Of a stretch of 56,442 nucleotides of DNA, positions 18,230-27,539 are shown piece by piece (position 1 is the stretch's first letter; every line of letters begins with the position of its first letter). The stretch comes from Ruminiclostridium sp. (GTDB lineage Bacteria; Bacillota; Clostridia; Oscillospirales; Ruminococcaceae): contig JAFTVY010000009.1 in NCBI GenBank assembly GCA_017465545.1, forward strand, positions 1-56,442, given 5' to 3'. The position numbers and the translations under genes are program-made. The notes below the pieces were generated by a model. That model searched no databases. It saw nothing but the letters and a program-made list of their open reading frames with translations, and was not told where the DNA came from.

Positions 18230-19267
18230 ATGAGTGAAAAAAAGGTAAAGCTCGGCAATTTATTGCTTGGCGGTGAAAAAATATATATCCAGTCAATGCT
18301 GAGCGTACCCGCTCACGATATAAAGGGGAACGTGGAGCAGGCTATAGCCCTTGAAAAGGCAGGCTGTGAGATAATACGTACCGCTGTACCCACTATAGAG
18401 GATGCACAGCTTATTACAGCACTAAAAAATGCAGTCAATATTCCCGTTGTTGCCGATATTCATTTTGACTACAGAATAGCACTTCGCTGTGCTGAGCTTG
18501 GAGTTGACAAGATAAGAATAAATCCGGGCAATATCGGTGGCGAAGACAGGGTAAAGGCGGTAGCCGATATCTGTAAAGTCAAGAACATTCCTATAAGAAT
18601 AGGGGTAAACAGCGGCTCACTTGAAAAGGAGCTTTTACAGAAATACGGCAGTCCTACTCCGCAGGCACTTTGTGAAAGTGCAGAAAGACATATTGCATTA
18701 CTCAGAAAGTTTGATTTTGACGATATCGTTCTGTCGGTCAAATCCTCTGACGTAAGGCTTATGATAAACAGCTACAGAGCAATACGTGAAAAATATCCTT
18801 ATCCGCTTCATTTAGGCGTCACCGAGGCAGGTACACAGCATATGGGTATTTTAAAATCCGCTGTGGGCATAGGCTCTCTTTTATCCGATGGTATCGGTGA
18901 TACTATAAGGGTTTCCCTTACTGCAGATCCTATAAATGAAGTGTACGCCGCAAAGGATATTTTAAAGGCTGTAGGAATGGGCGAGGGCGTAGAGATAGTA
19001 TCCTGTCCCACCTGCGGCAGAACCTCAATAGACCTTATCGGACTTGCCGAAAAGGTCGAAAATGCTACAAGAGATATAAAGAAGAATATAAAAATCGCCG
19101 TTATGGGCTGTGTTGTAAACGGACCGGGAGAGGCAAGAGAAGCCGACCTTGGTATTGCAGGCGGTAAGGGCGAGGGCATTATATTCAAAAAGGGTGAGAT
19201 AATAAAAAAGGTAAGAGAAGAAGAACTGCTTTGCGAGCTTCTTAAAGAAGTAGAAAAGATTGTATAA
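18230..19267 (+). CDS. ispG: 4-hydroxy-3-methylbut-2-enyl diphosphate synthase (flavodoxin)
   Basis: Iron-sulfur enzyme of the MEP pathway, converting MEcPP to HMBPP. N-terminal TIM barrel with QSMLSVPAHD (about residues 21-30) and RINPGNIGG (about 96-104). The C-terminal domain carries the cluster cysteines in SCPTCGR (about 258-264) and GCVVNGPGEA (about 293-302), with the conserved glutamate. 345 residues, the short bacterial form. GGAG lies before the ATG, 11 bases after rseP; polC starts 17 bases downstream. Confidence 0.96.
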   Translation: MSEKKVKLGNLLLGGEKIYIQSMLSVPAHDIKGNVEQAIALEKAGCEIIRTAVPTIEDAQLITALKNAVNIPVVADIHFDYRIALRCAELGVDKIRINPGNIGGEDRVKAVADICKVKNIPIRIGVNSGSLEKELLQKYGSPTPQALCESAERHIALLRKFDFDDIVLSVKSSDVRLMINSYRAIREKYPYPLHLGVTEAGTQHMGILKSAVGIGSLLSDGIGDTIRVSLTADPINEVYAAKDILKAVGMGEGVEIVSCPTCGRTSIDLIGLAEKVENATRDIKKNIKIAVMGCVVNGPGEAREADLGIAGGKGEGIIFKKGEIIKKVREEELLCELLKEVEKIV

Positions 19268-19284
19268 AGGATGGTAAAAAGAAA

Positions 19285-22200
19285 ATGGCAAAGCTGAAAG
19301 AAATTCTGAATAGCGTAGAGCTGACTGATAAGGTAGGAGAGGGCAGACTGCTGTCCATTCTCTGCGATGACAGTGATAAAAGCCTTATCCTCCAGCTTGA
19401 GGCGGACGAGCTTATTCCCGCATCACTTCTTATAGAAAATGCGGACGTTATAAGAAAATACCTTGGTGTGCCGTCGGTAAAGATATACCCGAAATATGAT
19501 GAGAGTCTGTTTGATTCTGCATATCTTCGTGATATAGTAGACATTATGAAGGGTACATACGGTATGATAAACGGCTATCTTGACGATGCTGAAATATCCG
19601 ATGACGGTGATACCTTCGAGTTTTCACTTATGCACGGCGGTTACGATCTGCTTATAAGTGAAAAGATAGATAAGGAAATTGAAAAGTTTATAAAAGGCGT
19701 ATTCGGTAAGAGTGTGCATATAACCTTCCTTGAAGTAAAATCCGTGGATTTTGAGGAAATGGACAGAATGTATTACGAGGAGCTTGCCTCCCAGCCGCTT
19801 CCCGATTTTGACGCTATAAGAAAAAGAGCCACTGAAAAATCGGAAACCAAGAAATCGGGTGGCAGAAAAAGTCGCCCCACTCCCTATGAAAAGCCTAAGA
19901 ACAAGAGCTTTTCATATGAAAGCGAAAAATACGAGCAGAATGCTCTTTTATATCTTGGCGATATGATAGAGGAACAGCCTACCGATATATCCGCCCTTAA
20001 CGGCGAATATGACAGAGTAGTCGTGTGGGGCGAGCTGTCCGACGTAGAGCGCAGAGATACGAGAAACGGCGTATATACTATAATCTCCGCAAATCTTTAC
20101 GATGGCACGGGCAAGATTCCCGTAAAGATGTTTGCGCAGACTGCTGAAATCGATAAATACAGCTTTTTCGACGATTACGTAACCGTTGTTATGAGCGGTA
20201 GCTACAAGTTGGATACCTATACGAATCAGAACAGTTTCTTAGCGGAAAATATTATTCAGGTGCAGATGAAGGAAAATTACACAATGGCAAAGCCTAAGCC
20301 TGATTTTTCTGCACCCTCCTTCGGTGCGCCGCCTGCACAGAGCGGTGGCTTCGGCGGACGTCTTAACGTACTTGACAACCCTGAAGAAATGGAGCTTATG
20401 TTTGATACAACGCTCTTCAACAGCACGGCAACTCTCGTTATGGGCAGACCTATAAACGATCATCCGGTTACTATGGCTTCTGTTACGAATGAAAGAGATG
20501 AGGTAACCGTCTGGGGCGAGATATTCGAGGTCGAAAAGAAGGAAACAAAGTCAGGCAAATCCGTGATTGTTACCGCCGCCTTCAGCGACAGAACAAATTC
20601 TATGATGATGAAGCTTTTTGTTCCTTCGGCAAAGATGGACAGCATCGGCTTTATCTCAAAGGGTACAAAGATACTTGCAACAGGTAGCTTCAAGGCTGAT
20701 GAATTTATGAAGTGCAACGTATTTAATCCCACCTCCGTTATGACGGTCACTACTACCGTAAAGAAGGATAATGCCGAAGTAAAGCGAGTTGAGCTTCACC
20801 TTCATACAACAATGTCCGATATGGACGCTGTAACAGCTCCTGCCGACCTTATAAAGCAGGCTCATAAGTGGGGACACAGAGCAATAGCCATAACCGATCA
20901 CGGCAATGCCCAGGCGTACCCCGAAGCTATGAACACAGTAGAAAAGATAAACAAGGACGATCCCGACTTCAAGGTCATCTACGGACTTGAAGCATACTTT
21001 GTAAACGATGGCAGTACCATAGTGGATGGTTGCGACGACATCGATATAAACGGCGATATCGTAATTTTCGACCTTGAGACCACAGGACTTCACCCTGCAA
21101 GCGAGAGAATAACCGAAATAGGCGCTGTAAAGCTCAGAAATTTAGAAATAGTAGAAGAATTTTCTACCTTTGTAAATCCGATGATGCCTATTCCGATGAA
21201 TATCCAGCAGCTTACCGGTATCACCGACGATATGGTAAAGGATGCTCCCACAGAGGAGAAGGCAGTTGCAGACTTTATGGCGTTTGTGGGAACAGCTCCC
21301 GTAGCGGCACATAATGCAAAATTTGACGTTTCCTTTATAAAGAGTGCGTTATCCCGCATGGGCAGAGAATTCACAAATCCCGTAGTCGATACCCTTGCGA
21401 TAAGCAAGGCGTCCCTCAAAGGACTTAAAAACCACAAGCTTGATACTATAGCAAAATACTATAAGCTCGGTGAATTCGATCACCACAGAGCTGTAGCGGA
21501 TGCAAAAATGCTCTGCGATATTTATATACATATCGTAAACGATACAAAGAAGCTCTCAAAGCTTGAAACGATAGGCGACTTCAACAGAGCCTTCGGTGAC
21601 GTTGATATAAAGAAGCTCCCATATTATCATCAGATAATCCTTGTACAGAACAAGACAGGCCTTAAAAATCTGTACAGACTTATTTCTGCATCCAACCTTG
21701 ATTATTTCTATAAAAAGCCGAGAATACCAAAATCTCTCCTTGAAAAATACAGAGAGGGACTTATAATCGGTAGTGCCTGCGAGGCGGGTGAATTATTCAG
21801 AGCAATTTTAGAAAATGCTCCCCAGGATAAGATAGACGAGATTGCATCCTTCTATGATTTTCTTGAAATCCAGCCTATCGGTAACAATATGTTCTTATAC
21901 CGCAAGGGCGACGTGCAGAGCATAGAAGAGCTTGAAAACCTAAACAGAAAGATAGTAGAGCTTGGCGACAGACTCGGAAAGCCGGTAGTTGCCACCTGCG
22001 ACGTACATTTTATGAATCCCGAGGACGGCGTATTCCGTGAGATTCTTCAGGCGGGTCAGGGCTACGGCGATTTTGAAAACCAGGCACCGCTCTATTTCAG
22101 AACTACCGAAGAGATGCTGGCTGAATTCGCTTATCTTGGCGAAGAGAAGGCATACGAGGTAGTTGTAGAAAACACCAATAAAATAGCTGATATGATTGAA

Positions 22201-24111
22201 GTCGTAAGACCTATCCCCAAGGGAACGTATACTCCCCATATCGACGGTGCTGACGAAGAACTTCAGCAGCGTTGCTGGGACAGAGCTATGGATTGGTACG
22301 GCTATAACGGAGAAATTCCGGAGGTAGTAAAGACAAGACTCCAGAAGGAGCTTGACTCTATCATAAAATACGGCTTCGGCGTACTTTATATGATTGCACA
22401 GAAGCTGGTTGCATATTCCGAGCAGAACGGATACCTTGTAGGCTCCCGTGGTTCGGTAGGTTCATCGGTAGTTGCTATAATGGGTGGTATTTCAGAGGTT
22501 AACCCCTTACCTCCTCACTATCGTTGTCCCAAGTGCCGTTATAACGAATTTATCACCGACGGTTCTGTAGGCTCAGGCTTTGACTTACCTCCTAAAAAAT
22601 GTCCTCATTGTGATATTGATATGCTCCGTGACGGACACGACATCCCCTTTGAGACCTTCCTTGGCTTCAAGGGTGACAAATCACCTGATATCGACCTTAA
22701 CTTCTCAGGCGAAGTGCAGGGCAAGGTACACAGATACACAGAAGAATTATTCGGTAAGGATCACGTGTTCAAGGCGGGTACTATTTCTGCGGTGCAGGAA
22801 AAGACTGCAATCGGCTTTGTAAAGAAGTGGCTTGAATTAAAGGGAACCTCCGCCTGCAATGCAGAGATTTCAAGACTTGCCGCAGGCTGTACGGGTATCA
22901 AGCGTACCACCTCCCAGCACCCCGGCGGCATGGTAGTTGTACCCAGCGAATTTGACGTATATGACTTTACTGCCGTTCAGCATCCTGCTGAAAAGGCAGA
23001 AAGCGATATGATAACCACTCACTTCGACTTCCACGCTCTTCACGATACTATCCTGAAGCTTGACGAGCTGGGACACGATGTGCCGACACTTTATAAGCAC
23101 CTTGAGGATATGACAGGCATAAAGATTGCCGACGTACCCACCTCCGATCCTAAGGTAATGCAGTTATTTACTTCCACAGAGCCTCTTGGCATAAAGGAAG
23201 AGGATTTAGGTGTATCAAGCGGTACTTACGGTATTCCCGAATTCGGTACGTCATTTACACTCCAGATGCTTAAAGACGCCCAGCCGAAAAAGTTCTCCGA
23301 CCTTCTGCAGATTTCGGGACTTTCTCACGGTACGGACGTATGGCTTGGTAACGCTCAGGAGCTTATCGCCAACGGAACCTGCACCATTTCCGAGGTTATC
23401 GGATGCCGTGACGATATCATGGTATATCTTATGCACAAGGGCGTTGAGCCGGGACTTGCCTTTAAGATAATGGAAATCACCCGTAAGGGTAACGCTATGA
23501 AGCTCTTTGACGAAGAAATAGAGCAGGCGTTCCGTGATAACAACGTTCCCCAGTGGTATATAGACAGCTGTAAGAAGATCAAGTACATGTTCCCCAAGGC
23601 GCACGCCGCCGCATACGTAATGGGTGCTGTAAAGCTCTGCTGGTTCAAGGTGTATTATCCTTCGGAGTTCTATGCCGCAATACTTACAAAGCATACGGAA
23701 AATATTGACGTTGATACGGTTCTTGGCGGTGTAAACGTAGTAAGAAACAAGATACAGCAGATACAGAGCAATCCCGACGCTACTCCCAAGGACAAGGCAA
23801 TGGTGGAAGCATTACTGCTTGTTCACGAAATGATGCTCAGAGGTATCAACTTCCTGCCGGTTGATTATAAGAAATCAACCGCAACCACCTATGCTATTGA
23901 GGATGGCAATTTAAGACTGCCCTTTATGGCGGTTGCAGGCTGTGGAGAAAACGCCGCAATCAGACTTAAAGAGGTCATTGACGAGGGCGATTTTATCTGC
24001 GTTGACGATATTCAGTTCAAATCAGGTATCAACAGCACGGTACTCGCAAAGCTCAGCGATATGGGTGTATTCGGCGATCTGCCACAGTCGGCACAGATTT
24101 CATTTTTCTGA
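19285..24111 (+). CDS. polC: DNA polymerase III, PolC-type alpha subunit, with an additional OB-like segment
   Basis: Gram-positive replicative polymerase with built-in 3'-5' exonuclease. At 1608 residues it is about 170 longer than the 1437-residue Bacillus subtilis enzyme as I recall it. Order: N-terminal domain (1 to about 190), a basic linker, an OB-like segment (about 239-330, DRVVVWGELSDVERR), a Pro/Gly linker, a second OB-like segment (about 400-490, DEVTVWGEIFEVEKK), split PHP domain (VELHLHTTMSD, about 502), DEDD exonuclease (FDLETTGL, about 595) and polymerase domain with a catalytic PDIDLNFSGE (about 1133) and a CPKC/CPHC zinc finger just before it. All catalytic acids look present. 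The segment next to PHP matches the usual position of the single OB fold, so the first is the extra one. Confidence 0.96.
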   Translation: MAKLKEILNSVELTDKVGEGRLLSILCDDSDKSLILQLEADELIPASLLIENADVIRKYLGVPSVKIYPKYDESLFDSAYLRDIVDIMKGTYGMINGYLDDAEISDDGDTFEFSLMHGGYDLLISEKIDKEIEKFIKGVFGKSVHITFLEVKSVDFEEMDRMYYEELASQPLPDFDAIRKRATEKSETKKSGGRKSRPTPYEKPKNKSFSYESEKYEQNALLYLGDMIEEQPTDISALNGEYDRVVVWGELSDVERRDTRNGVYTIISANLYDGTGKIPVKMFAQTAEIDKYSFFDDYVTVVMSGSYKLDTYTNQNSFLAENIIQVQMKENYTMAKPKPDFSAPSFGAPPAQSGGFGGRLNVLDNPEEMELMFDTTLFNSTATLVMGRPINDHPVTMASVTNERDEVTVWGEIFEVEKKETKSGKSVIVTAAFSDRTNSMMMKLFVPSAKMDSIGFISKGTKILATGSFKADEFMKCNVFNPTSVMTVTTTVKKDNAEVKRVELHLHTTMSDMDAVTAPADLIKQAHKWGHRAIAITDHGNAQAYPEAMNTVEKINKDDPDFKVIYGLEAYFVNDGSTIVDGCDDIDINGDIVIFDLETTGLHPASERITEIGAVKLRNLEIVEEFSTFVNPMMPIPMNIQQLTGITDDMVKDAPTEEKAVADFMAFVGTAPVAAHNAKFDVSFIKSALSRMGREFTNPVVDTLAISKASLKGLKNHKLDTIAKYYKLGEFDHHRAVADAKMLCDIYIHIVNDTKKLSKLETIGDFNRAFGDVDIKKLPYYHQIILVQNKTGLKNLYRLISASNLDYFYKKPRIPKSLLEKYREGLIIGSACEAGELFRAILENAPQDKIDEIASFYDFLEIQPIGNNMFLYRKGDVQSIEELENLNRKIVELGDRLGKPVVATCDVHFMNPEDGVFREILQAGQGYGDFENQAPLYFRTTEEMLAEFAYLGEEKAYEVVVENTNKIADMIEVVRPIPKGTYTPHIDGADEELQQRCWDRAMDWYGYNGEIPEVVKTRLQKELDSIIKYGFGVLYMIAQKLVAYSEQNGYLVGSRGSVGSSVVAIMGGISEVNPLPPHYRCPKCRYNEFITDGSVGSGFDLPPKKCPHCDIDMLRDGHDIPFETFLGFKGDKSPDIDLNFSGEVQGKVHRYTEELFGKDHVFKAGTISAVQEKTAIGFVKKWLELKGTSACNAEISRLAAGCTGIKRTTSQHPGGMVVVPSEFDVYDFTAVQHPAEKAESDMITTHFDFHALHDTILKLDELGHDVPTLYKHLEDMTGIKIADVPTSDPKVMQLFTSTEPLGIKEEDLGVSSGTYGIPEFGTSFTLQMLKDAQPKKFSDLLQISGLSHGTDVWLGNAQELIANGTCTISEVIGCRDDIMVYLMHKGVEPGLAFKIMEITRKGNAMKLFDEEIEQAFRDNNVPQWYIDSCKKIKYMFPKAHAAAYVMGAVKLCWFKVYYPSEFYAAILTKHTENIDVDTVLGGVNVVRNKIQQIQSNPDATPKDKAMVEALLLVHEMMLRGINFLPVDYKKSTATTYAIEDGNLRLPFMAVAGCGENAAIRLKEVIDEGDFICVDDIQFKSGINSTVLAKLSDMGVFGDLPQSAQISFF

Positions 24112-24123
24112 TTTATAATTATC

Positions 24124-24152
24124 CATCGCCCGCTTATTCACAGCGGGCGGTG
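24124..24152 (+). other. GC-rich stem-loop after polC
   Basis: An 11-bp stem with one G-T pair (24124-24134 with 24142-24152), 7-base loop, 12 bases after the polC stop. No T-run follows, so it is either a non-canonical terminator or an mRNA 3' end structure. Confidence 0.45.
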
Positions 24153-24190
24153 ATAATGCATAAAAAAAGCAATTATCTATAATACATTTT

Positions 24191-24220
24191 GGCTCTTCTG
24201 CCGAAATAAAGGCAGAAGCC
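24191..24220 (+). other. Second stem-loop upstream of the his promoter
   Basis: GGCTCTTCTGCC pairs with GGCAGAAGCC around an 8-base loop with a 2-base bulge. It lies just before the his promoter -35 box and probably helps to insulate the his cluster from polC. Confidence 0.4.
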
Positions 24221-24230
24221 CCTGATTTAG

Positions 24231-24259
24231 TTGACAATTCAGCTGTAATGTGTTATCAT
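24231..24259 (+). promoter_or_regulatory. Main sigma-A promoter of the histidine cluster
   Basis: TTGACA (24231-24236), a 17-base spacer and TATCAT (24254-24259). About 95 bases separate it from the hisZ start. The leader has no run of His codons and no T-box-like structure, so control by a DNA-binding repressor is more likely than attenuation. Confidence 0.75.
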
Positions 24260-24288
24260 ATTATCGTGATAGCACATTAGCACGCTAA
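24247..24288. promoter_or_regulatory. Candidate his operator dyads
   Basis: AATGTGTTATCA (24247-24258) and TGATAGCACATT (24267-24278) are 12-base inverted arms with one mismatch and an 8-base spacer, covering the -10 box. A second, overlapping perfect 12-bp palindrome TTAGC-AC-GCTAA (24277-24288) follows at the likely start region. TrpR-family HisR/YerC proteins are known his regulators in Bacillota; whether one acts here is not shown, and no regulator gene is in the window. Confidence 0.5.
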
Positions 24289-24356
24289 AGTGCGGCGATA
24301 CGTAAACGTGAAAATAATCAGAATTTACATAAAGAACACCGAAAGGAAAGAACAAT

Positions 24357-25577
24357 ATGAAGGGCTACGATTTAATTACTCCTGAGGGCACGAGAGACCT
24401 GCTCTTTGAGGAGTGTGCGGTAAGAAAAAGAGAAGAGGACAAGCTGAGATACCTGTTTATTATGAACGGCTACAGCGAGGTCATTACACCCGCACTTGAA
24501 TTCTATGACGTATTCAATATGAAGGCAAGAAGCTTCCGTCAGGAGAGTATGTACAAGCTTATCGACGGCAAGGGCAGACTTATGGTTATGCGTCCTGACA
24601 GTACAATGCCTATCGCAAGAATAGTTGCCACAAGACTTAAAGGTAGCAGAAAGCCTTTAAAGCTTTTCTATTCACAGAACATCTACCGTTGCAACCCCAA
24701 GCTTTCAGGCAGGGACGACGAAATACTCCAGACAGGTATAGAAATCATCGGCGGCGACGAAAAGAGAGCGGATTTAGAGGCACTCTCTCTTGCGGCAAGA
24801 GTTTTATGCGAATGCGGCAGTACAGATACAAGACTGGAGCTTGGTGATAACACCTTCTATAAATACCTGCTTTACGCTTTATCTCTTGAAGAAGATGAAG
24901 AAACGGTAAGAGTGCTTATCGAAAGCAAGAACACCCCCGAGCTTAAAAGCTGGATTGCCGCAAAGACGGAAAAAATGACTGACGGCAACAAGAAAAAGTA
25001 TGCAGAGCTTCTTTTAGCGCTTCCCAGACTTTTCGGTGGTGAAGAGGTATTCGAGACAGCAGAAAAGCTGTTCAGTAACACAGAGCTTGCTGACAGACTG
25101 TCAGAGCTTAAGGAAACCTACGATGCGTTATGCAGACTTTATGACAAGGACAGCATAACAGTTGACTTAGGACTTGTAAACAAGGCGGAGTATTACACAG
25201 GTATCATATTCAGAGGATATATCGAGGAATATGGTCAGGCAGTAATTTCAGGCGGAAGATACGATACTCTTGTAGGTAGCTTCGGAGCTGAAGAATGCGG
25301 TGCTATCGGCTTTGCGGCTAACGTAAACGCTATCGCATCAGCTACTATAAAGAGAGCCGAGGAAAGCTACGTAAGAAGTGCTGACGTTTTAGTATTTGCA
25401 AAAGACGGTTATCTCACCGAGGGTATCCGACATTGCGGCGAGCTTACCGGTTCCGGCATTATCGCTCAGTTCTGCACCTGCTCCACAGAGGAAGAGGCAA
25501 GAGCTTTTGCAAAGGAAAACAATATACCAAAGCTTATAATCATAGACAGCAATACCGAAATAATTGAGATAGAATAA
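24357..25577 (+). CDS. hisZ: ATP phosphoribosyltransferase regulatory subunit
   Basis: Class II histidyl-tRNA-synthetase-like subunit that pairs with short HisG to form the first enzyme of histidine synthesis and confers histidine feedback. N-terminal TPEGTRDLLFEE (about residues 8-19), motif-2-like RPDSTMPIARIVATR (about 81-95) and ISGGRYDTLVG (about 296-306) identify the fold. 406 residues, lacking a synthetase anticodon domain of normal length. First gene of the his cluster, AAAGGA before the ATG. Its presence agrees with the 211-residue short HisG encoded next. A true HisRS is unlikely given this context. Confidence 0.92.
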   Translation: MKGYDLITPEGTRDLLFEECAVRKREEDKLRYLFIMNGYSEVITPALEFYDVFNMKARSFRQESMYKLIDGKGRLMVMRPDSTMPIARIVATRLKGSRKPLKLFYSQNIYRCNPKLSGRDDEILQTGIEIIGGDEKRADLEALSLAARVLCECGSTDTRLELGDNTFYKYLLYALSLEEDEETVRVLIESKNTPELKSWIAAKTEKMTDGNKKKYAELLLALPRLFGGEEVFETAEKLFSNTELADRLSELKETYDALCRLYDKDSITVDLGLVNKAEYYTGIIFRGYIEEYGQAVISGGRYDTLVGSFGAEECGAIGFAANVNAIASATIKRAEESYVRSADVLVFAKDGYLTEGIRHCGELTGSGIIAQFCTCSTEEEARAFAKENNIPKLIIIDSNTEIIEIE

Positions 25578-25588
25578 AGGAACGGACA

Positions 25589-26224
25589 ATGAACAGTAAC
25601 AAGACAATAAGAATTGCTCTTACAAAGGGCAGACTTGAAAAGGATACGGTAAACCTTTTTGAAAAGATAGGCTATGACGTATCCCAGCTTCGTGATAAGG
25701 GAAGAAGACTCATCCTTGAAATCCCCGGTGCTGATATCGAGGTAGTGCTTGCCAAGGCGGCAGACGTTATCACCTACGTTGAGCACGGCGTATGCGATAT
25801 GGGGGTTGTAGGTAAGGATACTATAGACGAGTACGGTGGAAAGTTCTTCGAGGTGTGCGACCTTGGTTTCGGCAGATGCCGTTTTGCACTTGCGGTAAAG
25901 GCAGGAACAGACTTTTACAAGGGCTATGGCGTAAAGACCATCGCAACAAAATATCCCAACGTTACAAGACGCTTTTTTGAAGCGAAGGGAATGGACGTTG
26001 ATATAGTAAAGATAGAAGGCTCTGTGGAGCTTGCTCCTCTGTTCAGCCTCTCCGACGGTATCGTTGATATCGTAGAAACGGGTACTACCTTAAAGGAAAA
26101 CGGACTTGCGGTATATGAGGACGTATCTCCTATCTCCGCAAGAGTTATCGTAAATCCCGTTAGTATGAAGCTCAAAAAGAATGATATAGAAGCTCTCCTT
26201 CAGAAGATGGAAAGCAATTTATAA
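25589..26224 (+). CDS. hisG: ATP phosphoribosyltransferase, short form catalytic subunit
   Basis: Condenses ATP and PRPP, step 1 of histidine synthesis. 211 residues, the short form without the C-terminal ACT-like regulatory domain, so it needs HisZ. Visible motifs: IALTKGRLEKDT near the start, DMGVVGKDTIDEYG (about residues 71-84) and the PRPP loop IVDIVETGTTLKENGL (about 152-167). 11 bases after hisZ with AAAGGA before the ATG. Confidence 0.95.
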   Translation: MNSNKTIRIALTKGRLEKDTVNLFEKIGYDVSQLRDKGRRLILEIPGADIEVVLAKAADVITYVEHGVCDMGVVGKDTIDEYGGKFFEVCDLGFGRCRFALAVKAGTDFYKGYGVKTIATKYPNVTRRFFEAKGMDVDIVKIEGSVELAPLFSLSDGIVDIVETGTTLKENGLAVYEDVSPISARVIVNPVSMKLKKNDIEALLQKMESNL

Positions 26225-26248
26225 TGACAATAAAAGAAAGGCAATAGT

Positions 26249-27535
26249 ATGATAAAGATAATCAAAGCTGACGGCGCAGAAAAGGAATTTCTCGCCGATA
26301 TGAAAAAAAGAAGCGGCGAAGTAAACCTTGAAGTAGAAAAGACTGTAAAGGCTATACTTTCCGACGTAGCCGAAAGAGGCGACGAGGCGGTAAAGGAATA
26401 TACCGCAAAGTTTGACTGCGCAAACGTACAGTATTACAGAGTACCTGACGAAGTAATTCAGGATGCGCTTACAGAGGCAGATTCCGAATTTGTAAACGCA
26501 ATGCTTAACTGCGTGGAGAATATTACAAAGTTCCACGAAAAGCAGAAGCAGAACGGCTATATGATGACTGATGAAAGCGGCTGTATCTTAGGTCAGCGAG
26601 TGAGAGGTCTTGACAGAGTAGGCTTATACGTACCCGGCGGTACAGCGGCTTATCCTTCCTCCGTTCTGATGAACGCTATCCCCGCAAAGATTGCAGGCGT
26701 TCGTGAAATCGTTATGGTTACACCTCCCTTAAAGGACGGCACACCCAATAAGGATATTTTGGTAGCGGCGGCATTATGCGGCGTTGATAAGATATTCATG
26801 TGCGGTGGTGCTCAGGCTGTTGCGGCTTTAGCATATGGTACAGATGAGATACCCAAGGTATCAAAGATTGTAGGCCCCGGCAACATCTTCGTAGCAACCG
26901 CAAAGAAGCTTCTTTACGGAACGGTTGACATCGATATGATAGCAGGCCCCAGCGAAATCCTTATAGTAGCTGACGAGGGTGCAAATCCCAAGTACGTAGC
27001 CGCTGACCTTATGTCCCAGGCAGAACACGATAAGCTCGCAAGCTCCGCGCTTGTAACCACAAGCATGAAGGTTGCCGAGGAAACTGTTAAGGAAATCGAA
27101 AGACAGAGCGCATACCTTTCAAGAAAGGAGATCATTGATATTTCCCTTGATAACTACGGCGCAATCATCGTATGCGACGATATGGACAAGGCTTGTGAAA
27201 TTGCAAACGAAATAGCTCCCGAGCACCTTGAAGTGCTTGTGAAGAATCCTCTTGAATACATCGGCAGACTGGAAAACTGCGGCTCTCTGTTCTTAGGTGA
27301 CTATGCTCCCGAGCCTCTCGGTGACTATTATGCAGGTCCTAACCACGTTTTACCCACCAGCGGTACGGCACGCTTCTTCTCACCCTTATCAGTAGACAGC
27401 TTTATCAAGAAGTCAAGCTATATCTACTACACAAGAGAAAAGCTCTTCGGTGCAAAGGATGATATAGTTCTGGTGGCAGAAAGAGAACAGCTCACCGCTC
27501 ACGCAAATGCTATTAAGGTAAGATTCGAGGACTGA
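26249..27535 (+). CDS. hisD: Histidinol dehydrogenase
   Basis: Zinc enzyme that oxidises histidinol to histidine in two NAD-dependent steps, the last steps of the pathway. 428 residues. GLYVPGGTAAYPSSVLMNA (about residues 127-145), the GPGNIFVATAKK loop (about 209-220), DMIAGPSEILI (about 229-239) with the following zinc ligands AEHDKLASSAL (about 258-268) and the C-terminal GPNHVLPTSGTARF (about 364-377) are all present. AAAGGCA precedes the ATG. hisC follows 4 bases later. Confidence 0.96.
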   Translation: MIKIIKADGAEKEFLADMKKRSGEVNLEVEKTVKAILSDVAERGDEAVKEYTAKFDCANVQYYRVPDEVIQDALTEADSEFVNAMLNCVENITKFHEKQKQNGYMMTDESGCILGQRVRGLDRVGLYVPGGTAAYPSSVLMNAIPAKIAGVREIVMVTPPLKDGTPNKDILVAAALCGVDKIFMCGGAQAVAALAYGTDEIPKVSKIVGPGNIFVATAKKLLYGTVDIDMIAGPSEILIVADEGANPKYVAADLMSQAEHDKLASSALVTTSMKVAEETVKEIERQSAYLSRKEIIDISLDNYGAIIVCDDMDKACEIANEIAPEHLEVLVKNPLEYIGRLENCGSLFLGDYAPEPLGDYYAGPNHVLPTSGTARFFSPLSVDSFIKKSSYIYYTREKLFGAKDDIVLVAEREQLTAHANAIKVRFED

Positions 27536-27539
27536 TATA

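Noticed and set aside
15748-24278. TGATAGCA as a regulon motif shared by the dxr, his and XRE promoters
   Set aside because: The same 8-mer is frequent inside coding genes of this window because ATA-GCA codon pairs are common, so its recurrence in promoters is weak evidence.
24260-24356. His leader as a T-box or attenuation leader
   Set aside because: No His-codon run, no leader peptide of note and no T-box sequence; the leader is only about 95 bases and the dyads overlap the promoter, which suits a repressor better.
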